Shown here: positions 52,231-64,000 of the stretch, one piece after another
Position numbering within the stretch: the first letter of the stretch is position 1
How the letters are laid out: every line of letters begins with the position of its first letter
NCBI GenBank assembly: GCA_947179485.1
Contig: OX359250.1
Coordinates: 28,778,654-28,842,653, forward strand
Direction of reading: 5' to 3'
DNA length: 64,000 nt
DNA from: Allacma fusca
Taxonomy: Eukaryota; Arthropoda; Collembola; Symphypleona; Sminthuridae
Program-made: the position numbers and the translations under genes
The notes under the pieces: model-generated
Seen by the model: only the letters and a program-made list of their open reading frames with translations
Told to the model about the DNA's origin: nothing
Databases searched by the model: none

Positions 52231-52672
52231 GTAAGTTTGCTGACAAGTAGATAATGTAATTCTCAAGTGCTTTGGTGACATTCGAAGATTTTGCGGAGAC
52301 CCAGCTTTTTCAAAATCCTGGAATTCTATGCGCATGCAAAAGTTAGTTCCTGAACTGAGGTTGAGGCAAACTGAGAAACCCCAAAAATGTGAGTCTTGAA
52401 ACCGCTCCTCATCAAGTCCCAAGATTCCGTAAGTTCCTAATTGTAACCAATTCTAAAAATCCTAGCGTACATTTTGGTTTACCACTAATGAGCATGTACA
52501 GATACTTCCATGATTTCTTCTTGTGCATCCTTTTTCTCAGGCAATCAGGCATCACACAACTAATGAAAAAACGAGGTGGGAAATTACACAAGTAAGTGCT
52601 TCCGTATTATTAGTGTAAAAGAAGTACTCACAGAGATACGAACAGAAATTAAAATTAAGACAAGGTGACATA

Positions 52673-53930
52673 ATGGGGAAGTCAATGAAAACAAGAACTA
52701 TGATGAAGTTAATACTCTTCACATTTGTGCTCCTCTCCAGCAACTCAGTGTCAAGTTTTGATCTTCTCTCTACATTAATGAGTCAAGGGTCTTTACCGAA
52801 TATAAAATCACTAGTGAGCCCGGAGCTGTTAAACAAAATGAAATCCATGCTCCCATCAAATCCTGGCCAGACAGATCTGGCTCAGATTGAAAAAATATTA
52901 GGGAAATTAAAACCAGTGGAAGGTAGATTTGACCCCGCTGTGCTTGAATTGTTGGCAAATATGGACAGTCGAGTCTCTCTCCCAAAAACCCCAGCCCCGA
53001 ATTTCAGGCGGAAAGTAACTAAGGAACCTCCTATGGAACATACTGAGCCAGGTGAATATCCATTTTTCCCTACAAGTACTACAACAGCCATGAGGGAGAC
53101 TACTGTAGATGATAAACCTAAATTTTCATCAAAATTCCGCATCCCTGATCAAAAGTTGATGGAAAATACTCCCTCATCAATGTACGAAGACCCGAACCTC
53201 CGGAACCACCGATTGTACGACGTTGAGCCCGAGCGTTTTGAAACCTACGAGAATTTTACAAAGTTAGACCAAGCCGAGGATTTAATAGCAGAAGAAAGTT
53301 TCCCACATCCAATGATAGTCACCTCTGAAAGACCCATGGTTCCAGTGACTCAATCCGCCATGGCCACAAGTACAAGTGGATGGGTCGGGAAACCGTTTTA
53401 TCCCAATTCCAAACAGCAGCAGCAGCAGCAGCAGCATTATGACTCAGACCAACTCCCATCCACCAGTGCCAGCTACGAAGACCTAATTTCCTTTGAATCC
53501 TTGGAAGAAGAAACTCAAATTACGGACAGGGAGCAGTTGAAGCTAGGCTCAACAGAGAGAACGGTAATGTACGGTCCGTCCAGTAATAAACCTCAAAATG
53601 ACAATGACGGTCCTTTCAAGCCCAGTCCTTTGGACTTATCCCAGCAAGTACACTTTGAGCCAGGGCAGGATTTTTATACTACAACAATAAAAAGCAAGAG
53701 GACCAAGAATGTGAAGCCCCGGAGGAGACAGGAGTCCACGACAGGTCACCATCACAAATTCGACTCATATGTCGACCACGACGACTACCAAAAGGAGCGC
53801 CCAAGTTACCAACACGTTGTGGATTACATGAGGCTTCAGAACCATCCAACTGAAAGTTCGAACCCACCACAGCAGATCAATCATCATCCACATCAATATT
53901 TAAATCATCCTCAGAATACATACAAGGGGC

Positions 53931-53965
<35 letters not shown>

Positions 53966-54967
53966 ATCCCTCAACCCACACATCCTCAGTCTCAAGGAGT
54001 GCCTCAAGGAGTCACACAATATCCACATATGTCTGGTCCTACAATGAAGCAAGATCGAATTTTAAATCCAGCCTTATCAGGATCAGGAATCCTGCCTTAC
54101 CCAGCTCCATCCTCAGCCCCAAATTCTCTAGTATACCCAGACCCGTCGTCCTCATATCCTTACCAGAAAGCAAATGTAAAGAATTATGTTCCAGCAGCCT
54201 CGGAAAATGTTTATCACGACCCCCAAAATAATTACCATCAGCAGCAGGACTTGACACATTCAGCAGGTCAAAATTATTACCACAATAGCCACGGACATCA
54301 GCACGGGCCTGCTGGCCATGGACACGGCGGCTACGGTCATGGTCCCCAGCATCATCATCACCATGTCGAGGAGGGCTCTTCCTGGTCAACTACATTCCTT
54401 GTACTCGGAGGTCTCATTGCCCTCTCTGCAGTTGTCGCATTTTTCCTCCCATCCATGCTCGCCTCCTCTGCAGTAACCGGAGGAAAGGACACGGGCGGTG
54501 ACAAAAATCCTAATAGTGATGCAGATTTATGGGCGGAAATCAAAGGGCTGTACACGGACATTGTGAGCATTGCCAAAGGAGACTATTCCCACTTCCACCG
54601 ACCAAATCCCAATGACCTTCCGAAGATCCACATTGTGGAGGAGGAGGACGAGGACTCCACACCAACTCCCACCAATAATCCCATAATCAGCCGAAGGAAA
54701 GGTGAGGGTGAGTCCGGACTGAGTAGTGAGGAGAGTAACAACTACTCAACCTCAACTCAGGACGTGCAGGATGATGAAGCTGTCATGGATATTATACTCA
54801 AGCATGAGGGTACAGGGAAGAGGAAAAAACATGTCGTCATTAATGACACTCTTGCTTTTGGAGTGTACAAAGATGCCTCGATAGGGAAAAGTAGTAGCTT
54901 AAATTTTGCTAATGCTTTCAATCAAACGTTGAACGCTTGGGAAAAAGTTCCGTTGATTGCAAATTGA
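52673..54967 (+). CDS. Gln/His-rich single-pass membrane protein, 764 residues
   Basis: A single 2.3-kb open frame. Residues 11-28 (MMKLILFTFVLLSSNSVS) are a signal peptide core. Residues 30-80 form an amphipathic Leu-rich segment. A long disordered region follows with a 7-Gln run near 248 (CAG repeats), a 12-Gln run near 420 (CAA repeats), many Pro/Ser/Tyr/His, and a His/Gly-rich block (about 536-565). A membrane segment lies at about 573-597 (FLVLGGLIALSAVVAFFLPS). The tail begins with DLWAEIKGLYTDIVSIAKGDYSHFHRPNPND and is acidic. It would place the His/Gln-rich part outside the cell and the acidic tail inside. I recognise no family; the conserved-looking parts are the N-terminal 80 residues and the segment after the membrane helix. 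ATG 52673 was chosen because it precedes the signal peptide; internal ATGs at 52685 and 52700 are alternatives. Confidence 0.8.
53414..53434 (+). repeat. (CAG)7 coding repeat
   Basis: Seven pure CAG codons encode glutamine in the 764-residue protein and end at a His codon. Pure runs of this kind often vary in length between individuals. Confidence 0.95.
53930..53965 (+). repeat. (CAA)12 coding repeat
   Basis: Twelve pure CAA codons encode the second polyglutamine tract of the same protein. The first tract is CAG and this one CAA, so the two runs arose independently by slippage rather than by copying one another. Confidence 0.95.
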
Positions 54968-57180
54968 AGGAGTCCCAACGGATTGTTACTAGTGCAATTT
55001 AAGGCTACGTGTATGTATGTATGTATGTATGTAATTATATGTAACTTATATTTATAAAATATTACAGTATATACTTGGATATATTTATTTACAGTGCAAA
55101 AATTTACAGTATTTACTCTCAATTACTTACAAATCATTCAAAGGGTTATATTTAATCCACTCAATTGTCCGTCCTATCCTTATTTATTTTCACAGTCAGC
55201 TTCACTCCTCCTTGTGAGTGAATACCCTGTACATATATATTTATTTGCTTCACAGTGTAAACAAATAACTGTGACTATAGGTTCTTACTCTGTGTTAATT
55301 GTAGGGAAAAGGTTTCCAAGGTTTAGTTCAAGGGTTTTTTTTAAAAAAAAAGGTGTAGGTGTACTGTTAATAGGGAAGAGGCTGTTTTTTTTATACAAGA
55401 TGCTTTGACCGACGGATTCGCAGCGTCTAGGATTTTTTTTTTACTACTGTAGTTTTTTTTTTTGTACATTGTATAATTAAATATAACACTTTCTTATAGT
55501 TAGCCAGACAACTGGATTTAAAGCCCGTATCCAAAGATAAGATCGTCAGTGTAGCAATCACAAACGAAGTAATCGTGTAGTGGAAGCGTTCACACATGTC
55601 AAGATAAATAATTAGATTGTTTTCCCTATAGCTTTCAAATAGTCTCCTTTATATCCCGGAATCCAAGTAAAAATAATATAGTTTCCATATAGAGCCATAT
55701 ATAATTATATATATATATATATAATTAGGTATATACAGATAGAATTTTTAATGCAAAGAGAGAAACAGAGGCTCTTCCGAGAGCCCCAAGCTCACTAATA
55801 AGGCATTTAGGTACAGGACATGACCACTCATTATTCCTTGAATACAAAAGCACATAGAAAAATTTACAGAGTCAATTTTGCCTAGGGATTCGTAAAATCT
55901 GAATGCGGGTATGTAGGGCGAAGGAAATCATACCGCGTTCCGTTCTGATGACACAGAATGTCAGACTTTATGGCAATAATGTAACGAATCAGGTAGCTAT
56001 TAAGATATGACAACTATCAGGGGGGGGAAATCTGCTAAAAGGAATATATTAACGCATAGGATGCCAACGTCAAGTACATAATTTATAACTTAACCATACA
56101 GTGTTTGTGCGTGTAATGACATTATAGTGTCTATTTATTTACTGAAATTTTACTATGACGCTAGTATAATACTGTAGTACTATATGAGGATGTACGTCAG
56201 TGCATACTCGTGTGAATATTCGTATATAATAATAGTAATTTATGCATCTACACCTTTCACCTCCATTGTAGTTAATCGCAGGGAGTCTCAGACGTGAGAT
56301 ATGTGCTTCGTCTGAGATGCTCATCATGTCTACAGAATTGGATGCTACAAGGGACACAGTGCCTATGTTATACCTACTATTTCCTTCACCTCAATCTTGA
56401 ATAAAGTACCGAAGAAGATTTATTATGCCCCTGCATTTTATGAATAATACTCATCTTTCTTTACTAAACATATGACAATTTACCCCTAAACTTGCCGCGT
56501 TTTCGTTGGTTTTCCTTTTAGGGACGGATATCATGCAACGAATTGGAGACAATCAGGTTGTAATAATTCTAAAACATGTGGTTTACTTCACAGACACCGA
56601 GTAAATCTGATCTGATTTTATATAGCTTCCCCACACATATATACGGCGATAGATACGCAGTGTGTAAAATAATACTCAAAGTCTCACATAGTTCCCAAGA
56701 GTTCATACTCACGTGTGCTCTATAGGTGCTGGACTCACATCACTGGTATTATATAAGCATGTACAATCTACGCTAACCAACAAGGCTGTAATAAGAGGAT
56801 GTACACAGGATGATAACAAGTGGTCATGAAAATCCGTCATACTACAAATACACGCTTCATAACTACTATAACCATATGAAAAAGTCATTTCCCCTTCTTT
56901 AGTGCCTGAAAATTTTCACATACACCGGCAATTACCATTTCCTCTAATCCACTTTAACCTTTGCAAAACAAAGCAGCCGAATATTATCTCCTTAGTTTTC
57001 TTCCTACCTCTGAATTTGCAACAACTTCAAGAGCCTCTGGATATTTTGAGGTTTTTCATCTCCAAAATAGCATTAGATTTGCAAACGAAATTAGAGTGAC
57101 TCGGAGAGGCCGTACAGGAAAATAAACAAAAAATTTTAGACTTTATTTGTTCAATCCTGGATCCGAGAATTACCAAGGTC
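54968..57180. other. 3' region and intergenic DNA with simple repeats
   Basis: A (TATG)n run occupies 55011-55033 within the probable 3' untranslated region, and a (TA)n run lies at 55698-55727. No clear polyadenylation hexamer lies near the stop at 54967. No gene is visible. Confidence 0.5.
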
Positions 57181-57182
57181 AA

Positions 57183-58177
57183 ATGTCTTCTACTCGAATG
57201 TATTTCTCTTGCACTATTGCCTGGACATTTATCCTTTGTGTGTCATTGAGCTGCTCCCTGGAATTTAAGTTAAACGGAGAGAACGGGACGCGGATAAGTG
57301 TTTTAAAAAGGTACCGAATTCAGCGACGACTGACCCCGCCAGAGGTCCAATTCGGAGTTGAGGATGACAGTGGGGAGACCGACGAGGAAAGTCGGAAGCC
57401 CAAAAGGAAATCAGTGTATACACTTTCAAATCATAAGAAATTAAATAAGCCGACAAAAACCTCTGTACTTAGGACAGGGCTAATTAATAAAGCGCTCTTG
57501 AAAGGACTGACCAGGACTAGCGGCTTTTCTGGGAGCACGAATAAAGGTAATGCTAATAGACTTGGCTTTGCCAGTGTGGAGCTCCTCAAAGAAATTCGAG
57601 TTAACCGGAAGCCCCAACGAGATTCAATTATACCTTATCCAATCAAGGACGATAGTGATGACGATGAGGGCACTTATTCTCATGGGCCAGCTTATGCCCT
57701 GGATCCGGCTCATCCAGCTCTGTCTGCAATCAATCATAATCCATTAGCCCCCTTTAACCCAATTACACACTATCCAGGACTACCTCCAGCCCCAGCACAT
57801 ATAAAGAAGTAAGTGTTGATTTACAAGTAAATTAGATATGTAAAATAATTATTTAGAAACTCCTTAATTTAATTTTGGTGGGGCCACGGTATTATTTTTT
57901 TAGAAAGAAACACAATGAGCTGATCCAAGCATTATTTCCTTTGGACAAAACGTATCTAACTCTTGGAATAGTCTGTGGATGGATATTCTGGCTGGGAGCC
58001 TTCGTAGCATACTATTACTGGGGTGAGGACAAATCTGGAAAAGTGGACCTGGAGCTTTTTGGTGATGTGACTCATCAGCATCAAGTCAAGTCAAAGATTC
58101 AATCGTACCCTCAAAAACCTATAATTGTAAAGATTGAGCCCGGGCAACCGCCCCAGTTTTTCCAGTCAGCAAGGTAA
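57183..58177 (+). CDS. Unrecognised secretory-pathway membrane protein, 299 residues
   Basis: Exon 1 is 57183-57808 and exon 2 is 57904-58177, joined in phase 2 across GTAAGT and a TTTTTTTAG acceptor. ATG 57183 was preferred to upstream non-ATG codons because it directly precedes a signal peptide (MYFSCTIAWTFILCVSLSCS). The mature N-terminal part is basic and acidic in blocks, with a dibasic motif KPKRKS, then a DDSDDDEG cluster and a Pro/His/Ala-rich stretch. A basic KKKKHNE precedes the only other membrane segment (about 226-247), followed by a hydrophilic tail of about 50 residues. No family is recognised. The stop codon lies in GCAAGGTAAAT, which is also a good donor, so more exons could follow. 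It lies between two other genes for signal-peptide-bearing single-pass proteins on the same strand. Confidence 0.72.
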
Positions 58178-59655
58178 ATATATATTTTTTTTTTATTTCT
58201 ATACAAGTGTTTTCACTCTCGTTGTCGTTGGTAATTAAAAATATGGTTGTCAACCAGACTCGGCCGTCGAGAGTGGGCAAGTAAACCTACGCCAGTCACT
58301 ACAACCTACCTTATATAGTAAATGATCCTACCCAACCCAAGTACCGTAATAAATAGTTACGAGGTGTAAACAAAAAAATATCCCTCAACTTTGTTTACCA
58401 CGTACTATTCCAGAACCCTCGGGTGAGAGAATGTATAAGAAAGGAACAGGTAAATGTTTTTATCAATGGCTGGATATTCTAGTTACCTTTTTACACCGCA
58501 CTTGCTCCTCCATCCATAAAGAGGATGAGGGACCAAGATGTAGAGAAGGTAGACCTGAAAAACCTAAAGATTTCTCTTTTAAAGTATCTACTCACATTTA
58601 AGCTGGAAAATAACATCCGGCTGGGATTCCCCCGATTACTTTTTTATGCTTTTACTAAAAACTGTTTGAGTTATGTACATACTCCCAAAGATACAAGTCC
58701 CTGTTCACTCTCGTAATGGTCAAAAGGAGGTCCTGGGTTTAATTCCTGTAGGTCTCACCTCGCCCTGGATCCTGGACAACAGTTCACCCCTAAACATTTT
58801 GTGTGTTGAGCAAGTTCTTCAATTTCTTCCTACAGTTCAAATTTCTTGGGATGTACATACGTACATATGTCTATAATTATACATATGTATATGTATATAT
58901 ATTGTCCCAGCGGAAAAGGTTTTCTCCCAGGTACTTCGAATGAGTTGACAAGAGGGCTTGGGAATCCAATGAAACTAGCTCTTTAGTTTCGTATTGTTAT
59001 CTATTATATGGTCAGCAGACTTGTAAAAACGTTGTAATTCCACTTGTGAGGATATTCCAAAGTGTACAGAATATAGTTGGAAGTATAAGGAAAAAATCCA
59101 GTGAAGGAATGTGGCCTTGACCGGGATGGAGGTTTCCAACGAGCTGTTGCATTACACCTCTCCTGATAAATATACCTGAGAAAAGAACAAACAAAAAAGA
59201 TGAAATCTAACGGGATCTTCAATTTCCCAACCTTGAACTCCGTTTTCTTTCCAGTTTCTTCATCTCCCTGTCGTTATGGGACCTCACCTTCGTGTGCTCA
59301 TACTATACAGTCCATCCATTTCTCAGAGCAGAGGCCCTGCTTCCTTTAAACTTGTTCTTGAAGATCCTTGTACTTGTTCATCAACCCTAAGGTAGATAGG
59401 GGTTCCCTTGGTGTAGAGACTCGACAAACTGATTCCCCACACTTTGTCCTGAACAAGAATTTGTGTAGTGTCTAAGGATTGTCAACAATGGGAAGGTAAC
59501 AATTTCCATTACTTCATTCCATCCCATGGACGGAGTGTCCCTGCAGGACCAATTCCATAGCAAGTGCTCCGTACATTTCCTCAGATATGGAAATACAAAA
59601 ATAATACCTGTAATGAGATGTTTACCTTGTTCCTGGAGTCCTGAGTAGCTTATTT

Positions 59656-59681
59656 TCTCTCTCTCTCTCTCTCTCTCTCTC
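59656..59681. repeat. (CT)13 microsatellite
   Basis: An uninterrupted CT run; the overlapping minus-strand ORF (59387-59719) owes its Glu/Arg run to it and is rejected. Confidence 0.9.
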
Positions 59682-60636
59682 ATGATTTCCCTTTTTCTTA
59701 ATGTGAGAGAGTTACACATATTATCGTCACTCGGACATTTCCCAGAAAATCATCGTTAGGATCAATGCCAAGAGTTCAGCGGCACTGAACATCCTTTCTT
59801 AAAATAATCATTCGTCATATATGTATATGTTGAGGTATAGATACTAGATTGTATATTCACATCTGCGCCCTCCTCAATCCCTCAAAAATCTCTTCCTCAG
59901 ATATCATTCTTTTGCTGGGACATTCAGTTGATTCGGGTCCACTCTAGGGCTGATTTCTTGGTGGGTTGTTAAAAAATCTCGAACTGATGATGAGGCATGC
60001 ATGAATATACTTAAGCGGTTTCAGGTTCATTTTGACAATTACTATGCATGAGAGGGAGAAGAATAGGAAAAGGGTGTAGAGAGTACAGTGGAGTCCAAAG
60101 GAGGGGGAAATGATGCTATTTAAAGGTAAAAGAGCAACCTCAATTAGGAAAGAAAAAAGATAATTTAATTATAATGGAATGGAAGTAGAGCTCATAAAAT
60201 AGCTGATGAGGCGGATGACTAACTAATCAATGACTGATTAACTGTAACATATTGCCATAAAGCACCTCGTCTCGCACATTCAACTTCAAAGGTGGCATGA
60301 ATGATGAATCAATTGACAGATCTTTCGTCAACAATATTATTCTTCCCTGGTTTCTTTTACCCAGATATAGCTTGTTAAACTGGGCAAGGAACTTTATATT
60401 TATCAGTTACAGTAGGACTGACCAAACTCAGGTTGTCTCATTGGTGTCCGTATAGCTTTGTAGGAATATTCTCTTGGAGAGAAAACATTCAGCTCATGCT
60501 ACAGTACATGTTCATTTAGTTGAAGACACGACTTTGTAATTTCAGTCTTGGGGTATCTATTCGTAGTCGTACAGTGATTTGGGTAGGGTAAAAAACAAAG
60601 TATAAAATTCTAAGTCGGAGTCAAGGAAGGATTCTG

Positions 60637-60644
60637 TATAAATA
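60637..60644 (+). promoter_or_regulatory. Possible TATA box upstream of the DM4/DM12-like gene
   Basis: TATAAATA followed about 25 bases later by pyrimidine-rich initiator-like sequence. A second TATAAAA lies at 60601-60607. The distance to the start codon (495 bases) leaves the assignment uncertain. Confidence 0.3.
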
Positions 60645-61138
60645 TTGGGCCAGACTCCTTTTCAATCCCTCTGTTCACATTTAGTAGTTGAGGTTCCTCC
60701 TCTGGTCAAATGCAAAACAAAGCAAGGGCAAGGTAGCTCTTGTAATTTTCCTCGGTTCAACTAACTACACAAAAATAACCAGAGGCTTTGGATCTCTTGA
60801 GAGGATTTCCCATCAGGTAAATTTACCTGAACCTATAGCTGTTGTTGCCCGAACGTGCAGGGTCTTTCAGGGCATCTCTTCCTTCACCTGTGGAAGGGAT
60901 CGGATATCTATTGGGTCGAAGACAAAGGCTCCCTTATCATTTCCACCCGGAATTTTCTTCTCTGTATATAATCCCTTCCTCCTACATCTCAAGTTCCAGT
61001 TCAGATTTTGAATTAGGTGGAGTTGGTTGTTTCAGCTGACGAGAGGGAATTTCTTTTTTTTTTTATTGTTCTGAGAATTTTGTGCTCCTTCAATTTTTGT
61101 GAATTTTCCAAATTTTTGGATTGAAAAAGTTCGTCAAC

Positions 61139-62333
61139 ATGTCCCGGTTTTTAATTATTTTACTGGCCCTGGTGCTTGTGGGATTTATCCATGCCGCTCC
61201 TGCGGATGAGACCAAGGAGGTTGCTGAAAAGACAGCGGAAAAAAAATCCACGGCATCTGAACGGGAAGTAGAGGAGGCGAGCACTTTCATGACGCTATTT
61301 TCGGGTGGTCAAGCCTGGAACATTGTCTTAATGTCCCTGGCAACTGTCTTCATCATCGGTGGTCTTGCTCTCGCATTTTACTATTTCTACTACCTTAATT
61401 ACTACGGCTACTCCGGAAATCTCGACACTTACTCGGGTTACACGCCCAATCCCAATTATAACTATGGAGGGTACAATGGGCAGTACTACCAGAATGCTGC
61501 AAGGTATTTACAACTAAATATGTCACTCTCCCTCATTTGATTTAGGAATTGAAGGTGTGGGATTTTTTGTTGAAAATCTGAAAAAATCTTGAAAGAGATG
61601 GACACTGGTTACGACGCCCGTATTTCTGAAGTTCATATTTGAACAGTTCCTTCCTAATTGGATTGATGTGTTTATATTGTGCTTCAAACCAAGTGATTTT
61701 TCTAAACTCAGAGATTTTTTGTTGAAATTACTGAAATTGACAAAAAGTACATTATTGTATCCTAAAATCCTTGTCGTTGATTGGAAAAACCAGTGGTAAT
61801 AATTCCTATGCCTTTGTATTTACTAAAAGATTATCCTCTTGTGTGGAACTTACAGGTCTCTGGGAGGAAACAGCTCCTTCAACTTTGCCCGTGTCCTTGA
61901 TATGATAGCAATTGCCCAGGAAACCTATGAGAAGTTTGATTTCCAGAGTTTGGACTGCCAGAAGAAAGCCCTCTGTGAACTTCAGCAGAAGCAATCAGAA
62001 TTCGGAGAGACTGGGAGAAAGATTTCCAGCACTTTTTCGTACGTTACTAAACTTTGTTGATCAATCCTGTAGAGGAGACTCACTCTAATTTTGAAATTTA
62101 TTGATTTATTTACGGTACTATAATAATTTGTATTACGCTAATTTTCCAGGTTCATGGACGCTCTTGAAGGATTACCTGTGCCAGCAATTATCCAGACCTA
62201 TCTGAAGGAGTACAAGGAAGCTATTCTTCAGGGCAAGAACTCCACGAAAGAATGTGCAACCATCTATCCCAAATGTGGATTCTCCATTAAGGAAGTCTTC
62301 GTGAAATACTCAAAAAAATCTAAACTAAACTAA
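61139..62333 (+). CDS. Secretory membrane protein with DM4/DM12-like cysteine pattern
   Basis: Three exons (61139-61503, 61856-62038, 62150-62333) give 243 residues. ATG 61139 opens a textbook signal peptide (MSRFLIILLALVLVGFIHAA) with cleavage near residue 20. An Lys/Glu/Ala-rich spacer follows, then a membrane segment (about 61-84) and a Tyr/Gly/Asn-rich stretch. The C-terminal 90 residues contain four cysteines, C156 and C162 (DCQKKALCE), C218 and C225 (ECATIYPKCGF), with YLKEYKEAILQGK between the pairs. This spacing and the CE and Y..A..G elements resemble the arthropod DM4/DM12 domain, whose function is not established. The Tyr/Gly-rich stretch suggests an extracellular or cuticle-associated setting, which is inference. 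AATAAA at 62801 is a candidate 3' signal. Confidence 0.85.
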
Positions 62334-62800
62334 GCTTTGAGAAAAGACTGTCTAAATTATTTTCTCTTAATTGTCTTCCATCATTCCCCATCATTATGTT
62401 TAGGTAACACTCATTAGTGTCCATCTCAGTTTGCCCCTCCAGAACTTCCAAACGGGTTTCAAATATTTAATGCCATGTAATAACTGTAGCAGGAACGCTT
62501 TTTAATTAAAATATACTCTGAACATTGTATTTTGCAAGGAACTTCAGGCCAGAAACCAATATTTATACTTAATTAAGTGAAGCAAATTGCATAAAAACTT
62601 TAAAAAAAAAAACAGATGTAATGTGACAAGTACATGAACCAATGCAAATAATCAGGTTGTTGGTTTTCAATTTAGGGCTTTTATTTTATAGTTTTTTTTA
62701 AATGATTGGTACCGCATCAATACTTCATCAAATATATTATAAAAGTATGTACTAGAGTTAAGAGGGTAGAGGAATATGTTGTGTACATGTAATTATTTAC

Positions 62801-62806
62801 AATAAA
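62801..62806 (+). terminator. Polyadenylation signal, DM4/DM12-like gene
   Basis: AATAAA about 470 bases after the stop codon. No closer perfect hexamer was noticed, so it is the likely site. Confidence 0.4.
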
Positions 62807-64000
62807 TGATGCTAGGATTATAAATCACAACAACTCAACTTATTATTTTACGGAAATAATTTCGATTGTATTCATTATACCATATAACTAGTAGATATAC
62901 TAAGTTCTAGGAATTTAGTAATATTTCATACAAATATATAAATACACAATCACTATATATAATTATATGTGTATGTGTGTATACATATATGGGTATACCT
63001 TCCAAGGGAGTATTATTTTAAAATGTGCTGAGATCCTTCATGATACAGGATTCTACATTGATTTGGCTTCATGTAATATTTATTAGTAGTTTGTCTTAGT
63101 TAGTAATTTAGTTAATACGTGCCTATCATTGTGTTTATATATTTAAAAAAAACAAGTACACACTTTCTCATTTGATCTTCCTTTGTAATAACATCCCATG
63201 TGTCAAGTTCACTGTTAATTGAAACTGTTAGCAGAAGGTCTTGGTTGATGTTATTGACAGTATGTAGGAATTTGCCTACAATTAAAAAATATATACTGTC
63301 TTGTACTCTCACACATAAAACAACGTTGGATGGATTTTGGGTTTACGGGTGTATATGTTACTAAACCATAATATTTGAATAAAATTTTATATTTGTATAT
63401 TTACTAAACACTATGTCTATCACTGCATTTTCTTATCACTCCGTCAGAATCACTCAGTAAATAATGTAAAAGTTTCGAGATAAATTCATACTCAATTAGT
63501 ACACCCATGTATCTATTTCTTGTTGGCATATTTACTCAGGGCTATTGCATCAGGACATAAATATCTACGTATGAAGGATATTGATAGGTAATTAATTTAT
63601 AAATCCATATTAAATTGCTCCTGAGAGACTTGACGTCTTGGAACAGTAAATACACTAAATGTTAATAAATATATATACTAAAGTCAGATTGGTCAGAAAT
63701 TTGTTTGTCGTATTCTTATGTTCTCAGTTTATAAATAGCCACCTGTAAGTTCCGTCAGAGGTGAGGTGATAATAACAACAGCAATAATTGCACCTTGGAA
63801 TGCTCAAGTCACCCTGACATTGTGTAACTGTCACAGAAAACTAAACTGTGACTCTGACCACTCAAGTGGACCAAAAGACAAACAAGTTAATACTTACTTA
63901 AAGACAATCCTCGAGGCAGATGAGACCAGGGCTTGGTCGTGCAAATGAGTTTTTGAAGGTTAAAGGACAAAAAAAATCCTATTAAATGTGAACTCCGAAA
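62807..64000. other. Right-hand flank without a visible gene
   Basis: AT-rich sequence. The ORF at 63766-63948 runs close to the window edge but shows no domain; it cannot be judged without sequence beyond 64000. Confidence 0.45.

Larger units (their letters stand above)
58178..61138. other. Interval before the DM4/DM12-like gene
   Basis: No coding exon is supported in this 3-kb stretch, although it was read for a continuation of the preceding gene. A pure CT run of about 13 units lies at 59656-59681. A TATAAATA at 60637-60644, followed by initiator-like TTCAATC and TTCACATT sequences near 60661-60680, could be the promoter of the next gene; the start codon at 61139 would then need a leader of 470 bases or a 5' intron. 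Confidence 0.4.

Noticed and set aside
54039..54576. Minus-strand ORFs opposite the Gln/His-rich gene
   Set aside because: Shadows of the long plus-strand coding exon, which has a signal peptide and membrane helix.
58850..58990. Acceptor-led frame after TTCTTCCTACAG as the next exon of the 57-kb gene
   Set aside because: The frame is mostly translated TATG/CATA simple repeat and lacks the expected cysteines.

Overview
This window is arthropod nuclear DNA. It is AT-rich, with spliced genes on both strands, GT/AG introns, AATAAA signals, simple repeats and wide gene-poor gaps. The gene set (an Eiger/EDA-like TNF ligand, RNF121, CEP19, pICln, tandem MFSD6-like transporters, a DM4/DM12-like secreted protein) points to an arthropod. 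Gene structure and base composition fit a crustacean such as a parasitic copepod, but that placement is inference. I saw no bacterial, viral or CRISPR features and recognised no intact transposon.

Left third (0-30 kb): a two-exon C2H2 zinc-finger gene lies on the minus strand (0.7-2.0 kb), followed by about 8 kb without a convincing gene. A six-exon TNF ligand (10.3-15.0 kb, +) carries a TATA box, a type II membrane anchor, a furin site and an Eiger/EDA-type TNF homology domain. RNF121 (17.0-18.2 kb, -) follows, then a second, divergent seven-exon TNF ligand (20.5-23.3 kb, +) absent from simple single-ORF views. RNF121 thus sits between two TNF ligands. The interval between RNF121 and the second ligand has a striking mirror-image GC skew that suggests a divergent promoter. 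CEP19 (24.2-24.9 kb, -) converges on the second TNF gene, with 3' ends that may overlap. pICln/CLNS1A (26.7-28.3 kb, +) lies divergently from CEP19.

Middle (31-46 kb): two MFSD6-like transporter genes (31.4-35.5 and 42.2-46.1 kb, both +) are tandem duplicates. They share eight exons, identical intron phases, and identical lengths for exons 4 to 7. An intronless gene for a cysteine-rich secreted or membrane-anchored protein (37.0-37.8 kb) lies between them. An 11-copy, 36-bp minisatellite fills intron 4 of the second copy.

Right third (46-64 kb): after a 6 kb gap come three plus-strand genes, each with a signal peptide and one membrane segment: a 764-residue Gln/His-rich protein (52.7-55.0 kb), an unrecognised 299-residue protein (57.2-58.2 kb), and a 243-residue protein with a DM4/DM12-like four-cysteine C-terminus (61.1-62.3 kb). 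No operon logic applies. The TNF pair and the MFSD6-like pair are the clearest local duplications, and the three right-hand membrane proteins may form a loose surface or secretory cluster.

Exon boundaries were set by reading frame, splice consensus and family alignment from memory; no search was run.
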